Assembly: GCA_031289145.1 (NCBI GenBank)
Contig: JAITQA010000127.1
Span: 1 to 38,761 of the forward strand
Origin: Dysgonamonadaceae bacterium
GTDB lineage: Bacteria; Bacteroidota; Bacteroidia; Bacteroidales; Azobacteroidaceae
Reading direction: 5' to 3'
Length of the DNA stretch: 38,761 nucleotides
Every line of letters starts with the position of its first letter. Within the stretch, counting starts at the first letter, position 1. The notes beneath the pieces were generated by a model, which worked only from the letters and a program-made list of their open reading frames with translations, was not told the DNA's origin and searched no databases. Both the position numbers and the translations under genes were made by a program. This document shows positions 1-6,704 of the stretch, piece by piece.

Positions 1-7
1 ATTTTGC

Positions 8-92
8 CGTCATTGCGAAGCCGAAGGCTGAAGCAATCTAATTACTACATCTCTTTCTCCGGATTGCTTCGGGCTTCGCCCTCGCAATGACG
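8..92. repeat. Palindromic intergenic repeat (REP/MITE-like)
   Basis: Two 32-nt arms, 8-39 and 61-92, are inverted complements at 27 of 32 positions. The outermost 11 nt (CGTCATTGCGA and TCGCAATGACG) pair perfectly, separated by a 21-nt loop. The arms contain the GAAGCAATC/GATTGCTTC core seen in widespread bacterial intergenic palindromes. No ORF lies inside. It sits just upstream of a broken nuclease gene, consistent with a repeat-prone accessory spot. Other copies in the genome are expected but cannot be checked here. Confidence 0.75.
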
Positions 93-155
93 ATACGACG
101 TTTTTTAGTTTACTTAACATTAGTTTCTTCCCCTTGTTTTTCATAAAAATTGTTC

Positions 156-163
156 TACCTTTG
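156..163 (+). promoter_or_regulatory. -7 element of promoter for the broken Rpn gene
   Basis: TACCTTTG matches the Bacteroidota TAnnTTTG element exactly. A TTG lies about 19 nt upstream (near 134) and the start codon is 40 nt downstream. Confidence 0.55.
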
Positions 164-202
164 TCTTGTTATATAAAACAACATTTAACCAAACAGTAAA
201 TT

Positions 203-529
203 ATGAATGAAATGATTGAATCGACCTACATTAATCCGTTAACGGATTTTGGGTTTAAGTTACTTTTTTCGGAAGAAAAAAACAAAGAGCTTCTGATAGA
301 TTTTTTAAACGAAATCATTGAAGAAGAAGGGTGTATCACAGATATTGAATACCAGCCAACTTTTCAGTTGGGGGATACAATGCAGAAAAGGAAAGCAGTA
401 TTCGATATTTTTTGCCGAAATGAGAAAGGGGAATATTTCATCGTGGAGATGCAGAAGGCTAAACAGCCGTATTTTGTAGATTGAAGTTTATTTTATTCCA
501 CCTTTCCGGGACTAAAAGGGTGTACTTAG
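203..529 (+). pseudogene. Rpn-family PD-(D/E)XK nuclease/putative transposase, truncated pseudogene
   Basis: The first 93 codons match the N-terminus of the Rpn family (recombination-promoting nuclease / PD-(D/E)XK transposase): the NPLTDFGFKLLF opening, RKAVFDIFC and a FIVEMQKAKQ block holding part of the nuclease core. Translation stops at TGA (482-484). Reading through that codon gives S-L-F-Y-S-T-F-P, the family's usual continuation after an arginine, so the stop is probably a CGA to TGA change. After about 508 the similarity ends, and a second in-frame stop comes at 527-529. Full-length relatives are near 280-300 aa, so about two thirds is missing. A promoter is still present upstream. 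Confidence 0.75.
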
Positions 530-725
530 TTCCGCTGATTTTCAATTCAAATTTGTCGCACTTGTCATTGTAAGTGTTTAACGACATCCATGAACTTACA
601 GTTTTTCTTTTCTTCCGAATCTTAAAAATGATTGAACGCACATTATTATAGATGCATGTTGTTCAATAGCTCCTTGGTTTTTATTGGCTACAAGCCTTGT
701 ATGTTGCTGTTGTCTTGACATATAT

Positions 726-953
726 TTAATGCGCAAATTTTTCTTTTGCCTCTTGTGTTGATTTTTTAAAATCGCCCCAAAAATTAATCATATCCATTTT
801 TATATTTTCTTTATCCTTGTTCATACCAAAATAATATAAATTATCAGCATCTGATAATCCAATCAAATCAGATATTAATTCATTTTCATATAATTTATTA
901 GTTTTAATAAAAATACCTGATGTATTTTTTAGGATTGATAAAATTTTTTCCAT
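726..953 (-). CDS. Small hypothetical protein (75 aa)
   Basis: The family is not recognised. The open frame can start as far up as 1004, but an exact promoter -7 element at 974-981 puts the transcript start near 967. That leaves the ATG at 953 (protein MEKILSIL...) as the likely start, with 962 as an alternative. The product is charged and soluble-looking, with Lys, Asp and Glu spread throughout and a C-terminal amphipathic stretch rich in Lys/Glu. No signal peptide or membrane segment is seen. It lies alone on the reverse strand between a pseudogene and an orphan minigene, so it may itself be an accessory gene. The good promoter and protein-like composition favour a real gene; the low-GC surroundings argue caution. 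Confidence 0.45.
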   Translation of the reverse strand: MEKILSILKNTSGIFIKTNKLYENELISDLIGLSDADNLYYFGMNKDKENIKMDMINFWGDFKKSTQEAKEKFAH

Positions 954-973
954 GATGTTCATTATTTGTGTTG

Positions 974-981
974 CAAATGTA
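974..981 (-). promoter_or_regulatory. -7 element for the 75-aa gene
   Basis: On the reverse strand this reads TACATTTG, an exact TAnnTTTG match, with TTTG/TTG motifs about 20 nt upstream (998-1013). The predicted transcript start is about 14 nt before the ATG at 953. Confidence 0.5.
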
Positions 982-1100
982 CAAATAAAAATATATACAA
1001 ACAAAAAACAAACATGTTTTTACAACATAATCATGTTTTTAATGGCAAATTCAATATTAAAGGACTTTTTATAGTAAATTTGACGTCAAAAAAGGACGCC

Positions 1101-1108
1101 TAAATTTG
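1101..1108 (+). promoter_or_regulatory. -7 element for the orphan signal-peptide minigene
   Basis: TAAATTTG is an exact TAnnTTTG match, with TTTG at 1079-1082, 18 nt upstream. The same octamer TAAATTTG also occurs at 1075-1082. Confidence 0.5.
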
Positions 1109-1125
1109 CAAATTTATTCAATCAA

Positions 1126-1200
1126 ATGAAAACAAAAATTCTATTATTCCTCACATTTGCCCTGTCATTACCCGCAGCTTCCAACCTGCGGATAGAATAG
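1126..1200 (+). pseudogene. Orphan signal-peptide ORF (24 aa), likely remnant of a secreted-protein gene
   Basis: ATG at 1126 opens a 24-codon frame with a basic N-terminus (MKTK), a hydrophobic core (ILLFLTFALSL) and a small-residue PAAS cleavage-like region, then a few residues and TAG at 1198-1200. This is a complete Sec signal peptide with nothing attached. An exact promoter element lies about 18 nt upstream of the ATG. The simplest reading is the 5' end of a deleted or mutated secreted-protein gene; a leader-type or small secreted peptide is possible but less likely. Confidence 0.5.
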
Positions 1201-1224
1201 ATGTTAAATATACTTAAATATTAG

Positions 1225-1243
1225 TACTATGTAAAACATGGTA
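1225..1243. promoter_or_regulatory. Candidate PadR operator
   Basis: TACTATGT and ACATGGTA (7 of 8 complementary) flank a 3-nt AAA spacer, forming an ATGT...ACAT dyad like PadR-family operators. It lies about 14 nt upstream of the -7 element of padR, over the -33 region, so binding would be expected to repress the padR operon. Family knowledge plus inference; no binding data. Confidence 0.4.
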
Positions 1244-1256
1244 TTATTTTATTTTA

Positions 1257-1264
1257 TATCTTTG
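1257..1264 (+). promoter_or_regulatory. -7 element of the padR operon
   Basis: TATCTTTG matches TAnnTTTG exactly, 25 nt before the padR start codon. TACCAT at 1265-1270 is also the inverse complement of ATGGTA at 1238-1243, a second possible operator pairing. Confidence 0.6.
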
Positions 1265-1289
1265 TACCATTAATAGAAAAAGAACAGCT

Positions 1290-1625
1290 ATGAGTGCAGA
1301 CAATGTAAAATCTCAAATGCGGAAAGGGATACTGGAGTATTGTATACTTCTGATTCTCAGCAGAGAAAAGGCGTATGCCAACGATATTATAAAATTGTTG
1401 CAAGCAGCACGCTTAATTGTGGTTGAAGGGACTTTGTATCCATTATTGATGCGGTTGAAGAATATGAATTTGCTGAATTATGAATGGGTAGAGTCGACAC
1501 AAGGTCCTCCCCGGAAATATTACGCCTTGACAAAAGACGGAGAAAATTTCCTGATGGAATTGGGCTTGGCTTGGACGGAGATAGAAGATACCATCAATCA
1601 TTTGAAAGAATTCGAAATCAAATAA
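1290..1625 (+). CDS. PadR family transcriptional regulator
   Basis: A 111-aa protein, the usual length for short PadR regulators. It has the family signature: N-terminal QMRKGILEYCILLILS, the winged-helix segment ANDIIKLL, the EGTLYPLLMRL recognition region (typically VxxGTLYPxLxRL) and the GPPRKYYALTKDG wing. The C-terminal helix probably forms the dimer interface. It begins a forward operon; the next gene starts 15 nt after its stop. In Bacteroidota a PadR gene often precedes a PspC/DUF2807 membrane protein, as here, suggesting it controls an envelope-stress pair. The dyad at 1225-1243 suggests autoregulation. The ligand is unknown. Confidence 0.9.
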   Translation: MSADNVKSQMRKGILEYCILLILSREKAYANDIIKLLQAARLIVVEGTLYPLLMRLKNMNLLNYEWVESTQGPPRKYYALTKDGENFLMELGLAWTEIEDTINHLKEFEIK

Positions 1626-1640
1626 TACACTGATAAAGAT

Positions 1641-3341
1641 ATGAAAAAGACGATAACTGTAAATCTCAACGGCAGGGTGTTTACCATGGACGAAGACGCC
1701 TATCATTTGTTGGATAATTATTTAAAAAATCTCAGGATTTACTTCAGGAAAGAAGAAGGTTCTGCAGAAATTATCGCTGATTTTGAAGCCAGAATCGAAG
1801 AATTACTGAGTGAAAAAATCCATTCCGGTTATGAAGTTATCACCATCACACAGGTAGAGGAAGTGATTACCCGGGTGGGAAAACCGGCGGATTTTGCCGA
1901 TAAAGAAGAGGAGAAAGAAGCGGAAAAGCAAAGTTCGCGATTAGAGTACGGTTATATAAGGAAAAAATTCTTCCGGGATATGAGCGACAACATGTTTGGC
2001 GGCGTATGTTCCGGAATTGCCGCTTATTTTGGCTGGGATGTGTTGGCGGTAAGGATAATTACCGTTATTTTGCTATTTGCTACTGCCTTATGGATTGTTC
2101 CGGTTTATCTCTTGGCTTGGCTTTTTTTCCCGGCAGCCTGCACGGCTGAAGAGAAATTGATGATGCGGGGGAAACCGATTACCGTCGAAAATATAGGAAA
2201 GGCTGTAGCTGCCGAAATGGAAGCGCCTAAAGTGGCAATGGAAAAGAAAGGTTGTTTGTCCGATGTTGTAGACCTGATTGTAGCCCTGATGAAAGCATTC
2301 TTGGTGGTTATCTGTTGCCTCATAGGGATTCCCTTGCTGTTTGCCCTGGTGATTACGCTGATTACCTTATTTGCTGTTTTATTTGGCGTAGGCGGCGGTT
2401 TATTGAGCGCCTTACCGTTCGGATGGATAGAAGATTCTTCTTTTCTGACGGTAGCGCATCCTTTGTTGGCAACCATAAGTCTCATCTTTGTGTTGGCTAT
2501 TCCGCTTATCTCGCTTATTTATGCTGTAATTTCGTATTTAGCAAAATTAAAACCGGTGAATAAGGCGGTAAAATGGATATTTTTTGTAATTTGGCTGTTG
2601 GCTTTTGTGCTGTTTCTTTTTTCCGGATTACGTATAAACCTGTATAATCTTGATGTGAGATGGAAGCCAGGACAGACTGTTATTCAGGGAAATGGAGAAA
2701 TATCGGAAAAAAATTACAGTTTAACAGCCATAGATGGTCTTGAATTTTATGGAAATTTGTCGGCTGACTTCCAAGTTGAACAGATCGATACGGCAGCGAG
2801 TAGTTTACGCATTATCGGTGATGAAAACCTGATAGAAAAAATAAAATATGAAGTAAGAGAAGGCAACTTATATCTTTCAACGCCGAATTCCTACAATTTG
2901 CGTCCCAGGGACAGTCTTAAAATCTTACTTCGAACGCCTGAACTAAAGGCAATTCATTTGAGAAGAGGCGGCAAATTGCGTATTCACAACGCTTTTAAAG
3001 CCGACAATCTGGAAATTGAACTGGAAGGAGCAGGAAAAGTTACAGCAGATAGTTTGGACGTAAAAACGCTGAAAGTTTCTACGGAAGGCGTTGGCTCCGT
3101 CAGATTGGCGGGAAAGGTTCGAAAAGCGAATTTATACATGGAAGGGACAGGCGAGATAGATGCCTTGGAATTGGTTGCAGATTCTGTTATTGCTGATATA
3201 GAAGGTATTGGCGCTATCAAGTGTAATGCGGTGGAATACCTGAAAGGGACATTAAACGGTATCGGCAAAATTACGTATAAAGATGAACCGAAGGTAAAAG
3301 ATATGACTTCTTCCGGGATTGGGAAGATTGGGCGAAATTAA
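1641..3341 (+). CDS. PspC domain and DUF2807 (GIN) envelope protein
   Basis: A 566-aa membrane protein. Residues 1-95 are a charged cytoplasmic region. Residues about 108-170 form a PspC domain (FFRDMSDNMFGGVCSGIAAYFGWD, then a hydrophobic helix). Several strongly hydrophobic segments follow between about 205 and 335. The C-terminal third (about 350-560) is a DUF2807 'head GIN' beta-helix-like domain with repeated short strands such as LEFYGNLSADFQVEQ and LEIELEGAGKVTADSL. PspC domains are linked to phage-shock/envelope-stress responses; DUF2807 is common in Bacteroidota surface proteins of unknown role. It lies between padR and a carbonic-anhydrase-like gene, 15 nt and 25 nt away, so co-transcription is likely. 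The exact function is unknown. Confidence 0.85.
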   Translation: MKKTITVNLNGRVFTMDEDAYHLLDNYLKNLRIYFRKEEGSAEIIADFEARIEELLSEKIHSGYEVITITQVEEVITRVGKPADFADKEEEKEAEKQSSRLEYGYIRKKFFRDMSDNMFGGVCSGIAAYFGWDVLAVRIITVILLFATALWIVPVYLLAWLFFPAACTAEEKLMMRGKPITVENIGKAVAAEMEAPKVAMEKKGCLSDVVDLIVALMKAFLVVICCLIGIPLLFALVITLITLFAVLFGVGGGLLSALPFGWIEDSSFLTVAHPLLATISLIFVLAIPLISLIYAVISYLAKLKPVNKAVKWIFFVIWLLAFVLFLFSGLRINLYNLDVRWKPGQTVIQGNGEISEKNYSLTAIDGLEFYGNLSADFQVEQIDTAASSLRIIGDENLIEKIKYEVREGNLYLSTPNSYNLRPRDSLKILLRTPELKAIHLRRGGKLRIHNAFKADNLEIELEGAGKVTADSLDVKTLKVSTEGVGSVRLAGKVRKANLYMEGTGEIDALELVADSVIADIEGIGAIKCNAVEYLKGTLNGIGKITYKDEPKVKDMTSSGIGKIGRN

Positions 3342-3366
3342 ACATTAATCATTAAAAAAAAAATAT

Positions 3367-3879
3367 ATGGCTTTGATAAAATCAGTACGGGGTTTTGTGC
3401 CGGAAATAGGAGAAAATGTATATTTGGCCGATAATGCGACCATTATAGGAGACGTGGTGATAGGGGACGATTCGAGTATCTGGTTTAACACGGTTTTGCG
3501 GGGCGATGTCAATTCTATCCGGGTCGGTAAACGGGTAAACATTCAGGATGGATCGGTGGTGCATACTTTGTACGAAAAATCGGTGGCGGAGATTGGCGAC
3601 GATGTGAGTATCGGTCATAATGTGACCATACATGGGGCTAAAATCGAAGCAGGCGCATTGATAGGCATCGGTGCAGTGGTGCTGGACCATGCGGTGATAG
3701 GAGAGGGGGCTTTGGTGGCGGCCGGTTCGGTTGTGCTGAGCGGCACAAAAGTAGAACCCGGCAGTATCTATGCAGGCATTCCGGCGAAGTTCATCAAGAA
3801 AATTGATCCCGAACAATCGAAAGAAATCAATCAGAAAATAGCCCGGAATTATTTAATGTATTCCGATTGGTACAAGTAA
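3367..3879 (+). CDS. Gamma-class carbonic anhydrase-like hexapeptide-repeat protein
   Basis: A 170-aa left-handed beta-helix protein of the YrdA/PaaY/CaiE group with repeated [IV]-G-[DEK]-x-x-x hexapeptides (IGDVVIGDDSSIWFN, VGKRVNIQDGSVVH, IGDDVSIGHNVTIHGA, IGEGALVAAGSVV). Candidate zinc ligands are His66, His84 and His89; the 84/89 spacing of five matches the family and the 18-residue 66-84 spacing fits the short-loop subgroup. The protein would be a trimer with zinc between subunits. Many members of this subgroup show weak or no carbonic anhydrase activity, so the substrate is uncertain. It is the last gene of the padR operon and meets waaA tail to tail with a 2-nt gap. Confidence 0.88.
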   Translation: MALIKSVRGFVPEIGENVYLADNATIIGDVVIGDDSSIWFNTVLRGDVNSIRVGKRVNIQDGSVVHTLYEKSVAEIGDDVSIGHNVTIHGAKIEAGALIGIGAVVLDHAVIGEGALVAAGSVVLSGTKVEPGSIYAGIPAKFIKKIDPEQSKEINQKIARNYLMYSDWYK

Positions 3880-3881
3880 AG

Positions 3882-5114
3882 CTAAAAGATCTTTTCATAA
3901 ATTGTGTTTGTAGCGCCAAGATTGCCGATAACGTAGTCTTTGGCGCTTTTTCCGTAGCTGTCAATTAAATGCCTGTAACTCAGAAAATCGTTCATCCGGG
4001 CAGAAAATTCTTCTTTTCCCGTCACGGAAAAGGCGCCTCTACAGGCGATTAATTCTTTTGCTTCCCTGAATTTAGCGAAATTGGGGCCGAACAGTACGGG
4101 TAGTCCGTAAACGGCAGCTTCCAATATATTGTGGATGCCTACGCCAAAACCGCCGCCGATATAAGCGACATCACCATAGCGATAGATGGAAGAGAGCAGG
4201 CCGATGCAGTCGATAATCAGACAGTCCGCATCGCCAATTATCTGTTCATTGGCTTGCGAAAGGCGTACCGCTCGTCGGCTTATCCGGTTTTGCAGACTTT
4301 CTATCCGTTTTTCACCTATTTCGTGAGGCGCTATAATCAATTTAATGTCAGGATGTTGATTGAAATAAGGAATCAGGATATCTTCATCTTTTTCCCAGGT
4401 ACTTCCGGCAACCAATGCAAAATCTTTCCGATCGTCGGTCTGATTCAGGAAGCGGGCAATGAGCGGGAGTTCTTTCCGTTTTTCAACTATTTCCTGTACA
4501 CGGTCGAATCGCGTATCGCCGGAAATGGTGACATTGGTGTGTTTGAAATGGTTCAACAGTTTGCTGGAATTGTCATCCTGCACGAAAAACCAATTGAAAT
4601 CGGTCAAAACATCGCTGTATTTTCGTCCGTACCAGCGGAAAAAAATCTGGGTTTTCCGGAAAACGGCGGAAATAATGTATGTCGGTATATTACGATATTT
4701 CAATTGGTTGAGATAATTCATCCAAAATTCGTATTTAATAAAAATGGCCATTTCCGGTTTTGCCAGGTCAAGAAATTTATGTGCATTTTTGTGGTAATCA
4801 AAGGGCAGGTAACAAACAATATCCGCTCCGGGATAGTCTTTTCTGATTTCGTAACCGGAGGGAGAAAAGAAAGTCAGCAAGATGCGAAATTCCGGCTTTT
4901 CTTTCTTTATTTTTTCTATCAGCGGTCGACCTTGTTCAAACTCTCCCAAAGAAGCGGCATGGAACCAAATATATTTTGCTTCAGGGTCAATCCCTTTTTT
5001 CAGTATGGAGAATGTCTCCTTTTGTCCCGACAGTATCTTTTTCGCTTTTTTATTGAAAGGCGACACTAATCTGACGGCGAACGCATAAATTGCTATGGCT
5101 GTATCGTATATCAC
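3882..5114 (-). CDS. waaA: 3-deoxy-D-manno-octulosonic acid (Kdo) transferase
   Basis: A 410-aa GT30-type glycosyltransferase that adds Kdo from CMP-Kdo to lipid A precursor at the inner membrane. It has an N-terminal membrane-anchor helix (residues about 4-20), the [13 protein letters not shown] motif with Glu58 in the position of the catalytic SxGE glutamate, and late motifs [26 protein letters not shown] typical of the nucleotide-sugar-binding lobe. Length is normal. It starts with GTG at 5114, whose GTGA overlaps the gltX stop codon by 4 nt, indicating translational coupling. Its 3' end contains a 12-bp AAAAGATCTTTT palindrome (3884-3895). Confidence 0.93.
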   Translation of the reverse strand: MIYDTAIAIYAFAVRLVSPFNKKAKKILSGQKETFSILKKGIDPEAKYIWFHAASLGEFEQGRPLIEKIKKEKPEFRILLTFFSPSGYEIRKDYPGADIVCYLPFDYHKNAHKFLDLAKPEMAIFIKYEFWMNYLNQLKYRNIPTYIISAVFRKTQIFFRWYGRKYSDVLTDFNWFFVQDDNSSKLLNHFKHTNVTISGDTRFDRVQEIVEKRKELPLIARFLNQTDDRKDFALVAGSTWEKDEDILIPYFNQHPDIKLIIAPHEIGEKRIESLQNRISRRAVRLSQANEQIIGDADCLIIDCIGLLSSIYRYGDVAYIGGGFGVGIHNILEAAVYGLPVLFGPNFAKFREAKELIACRGAFSVTGKEEFSARMNDFLSYRHLIDSYGKSAKDYVIGNLGATNTIYEKIF

Positions 5115-6628
5115 GCTAAGTTTTTTATAGTTTTTTCAATTCTGTATATTGTTTCTTCTTTTCCGATAATTTCTGTGATGTCGAACAAATGTGGTCCTTT
5201 GGCTTCACCCACTAAAGCCAGGCGGAAAACATTCATTATATCGCCGGTATGATAGGCTTTCGACGTAAGCCACGACATGACGGCTTGTTCGGTTTCCGGG
5301 GCTGAAAATCCGGTCAGGGTTTGCAATATGCCTGCCAGTTCCGTTAATTTTTCGGCCGAATCTTCTTTCCAGCGTTTTTTGACGGTTTTTTCATCATAAG
5401 ATGCAGGCGGAATAAAAAAGAAAGCGCTCTGTTCCCACAAATCTTTCACAAAATTAACTCTTTCTTTGACCAAACTTACCGCTTTTATCACTTTATCAAT
5501 GGGGGCGTCCACGCCGTGTTCTTTCAGGATGGGCAGGAACAGGTCGGCGATTTCCGCATTGGATTTTAATTGTATGTATTGATGGTTGAACCATTCCCCT
5601 TTTTTGTAATCGAATTTGGCTCCGCTTTTGCTGCATTTTTCGATGGAGAACAACTGGATCAGTTCTTCGATAGACAGTACTTCACGGTCATCGCCCGGGT
5701 TCCAGCCCAATAAAGCCAAAAAATTCAGCAAGGCATCCGGTAAATAACCGGCTTCGCGGTAGCCCGTTGCTGTTTCGCCCGTTTTAGGGTCTGTCCATTG
5801 CAAGGGAAACACGGGAAATCCGAGCCGGTCGCCATCGCGCTTGCTCAGTTTTCCGTTGCCTTCCGGTTTCAGTAACAAAGGCAGATGCGCAAATTGCGGC
5901 ATGGAATCTTCCCAACCGAAATATTGGTAAAGGATGACGTGCAAGGGCGCCGAGGGCAACCATTCTTCTCCGCGAATGACCTGCGAAATTTCCATCAGGT
6001 GGTCGTCTACAATATTGGCCAAGTGATAAGTTGGCAGTCCATCGGACGATTTGAATAAAACTTTGTCGTCTATTATGGAGGAATTTACGCTCACTTTGCC
6101 GCGAATCAGGTCGTTTACCGTGATGGTACGGTTCGGCTCAATTTTAATCCTGACCACGTATTGCTTACCGGCTTCGATCAGCGCCGCTGTTTCGGTCGGC
6201 GGCAAGGTCAATGTGTTTCGCATAGACATTCTGGTAGAAGCATCGTATTGAAAATTAGCGTGCTCGTTTCTTTTTGCTTCCAATTCGGCCGGTGTATCGA
6301 AAGCGATATAAGCCAAACCGTCCGATATGAGCCGGTCGACATACTGCCTGTAAATTGATTTTCTTTCCGATTGGCGATAAGGTCCGTAATTTCCGCCTTT
6401 ATGAGGGCCTTCATCGAAAGATATCCCCAACCAATCGAACGATTCGATGATGTATTCTTCCGCTCCCGGAACAAAGCGTTGGGAATCGGTATCCTCAATG
6501 CGGAGGATTAAATCGCCTTTTTCCTTTGTGGCAAAAAGGTAGTTATAGAAAGCAGTCCGCACACCTCCAATGTGCAATGGTCCGGTCGGACTTGGCGCAA
6601 AACGAACCCTTATTTTTCTTCGAAACAT
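5111..6628 (-). CDS. gltX: Glutamyl-tRNA synthetase
   Basis: A class I aminoacyl-tRNA synthetase, 505 aa, charging tRNA-Glu. It has [16 protein letters not shown] (HIGH-type motif, His19), [22 protein letters not shown] and KLSKRDG (KMSKS-type motif, about residue 260), then a helical anticodon-binding C-terminal domain. The open frame extends to 6652, but the -7 element at 6650-6657 puts the transcript start near 6643, and relatives begin just before [10 protein letters not shown], so the ATG at 6628 is chosen. It shares a 4-nt overlap with waaA downstream, forming a two-gene operon. Confidence 0.95.
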   Translation of the reverse strand: MFRRKIRVRFAPSPTGPLHIGGVRTAFYNYLFATKEKGDLILRIEDTDSQRFVPGAEEYIIESFDWLGISFDEGPHKGGNYGPYRQSERKSIYRQYVDRLISDGLAYIAFDTPAELEAKRNEHANFQYDASTRMSMRNTLTLPPTETAALIEAGKQYVVRIKIEPNRTITVNDLIRGKVSVNSSIIDDKVLFKSSDGLPTYHLANIVDDHLMEISQVIRGEEWLPSAPLHVILYQYFGWEDSMPQFAHLPLLLKPEGNGKLSKRDGDRLGFPVFPLQWTDPKTGETATGYREAGYLPDALLNFLALLGWNPGDDREVLSIEELIQLFSIEKCSKSGAKFDYKKGEWFNHQYIQLKSNAEIADLFLPILKEHGVDAPIDKVIKAVSLVKERVNFVKDLWEQSAFFFIPPASYDEKTVKKRWKEDSAEKLTELAGILQTLTGFSAPETEQAVMSWLTSKAYHTGDIMNVFRLALVGEAKGPHLFDITEIIGKEETIYRIEKTIKNLA

Positions 6629-6649
6629 CGTTATAAAAAAATATTTCCG

Positions 6650-6657
6650 CAAAATTA
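6650..6657 (-). promoter_or_regulatory. -7 element of gltX-waaA
   Basis: The reverse strand reads TAATTTTG, an exact TAnnTTTG match. The predicted transcript start (about 6643) leaves a leader of about 15 nt before the ATG at 6628. Confidence 0.55.
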
Positions 6658-6679
6658 CTTATATTTCTCTTTTTTTTAC

Positions 6680-6687
6680 TATATTTC
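6680..6687 (+). promoter_or_regulatory. Weak -7 candidate for the 7TM-HD gene
   Basis: TATATTTC matches seven of eight positions of TAnnTTTG, 17 nt before the ATG at 6705. It lies in the short divergent gap with gltX. Confidence 0.3.
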
Positions 6688-6704
6688 GGAAAAATTCTTG
6701 CATT

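Noticed and set aside
459-641. Reverse-strand open frame of 60 codons overlapping the Rpn pseudogene
   Set aside because: Starts with GTG, has no promoter, no recognised family, and overlaps the pseudogene; most likely chance.
3884-3895. AAAAGATCTTTT palindrome as a terminator between convergent genes
   Set aside because: Short AT-rich stem with no loop and no T-run, and lies inside the waaA 3' end.
4131-5069. Forward open frame of 312 codons antisense to waaA
   Set aside because: Wholly inside a clear waaA coding sequence and no family features; a shadow frame.
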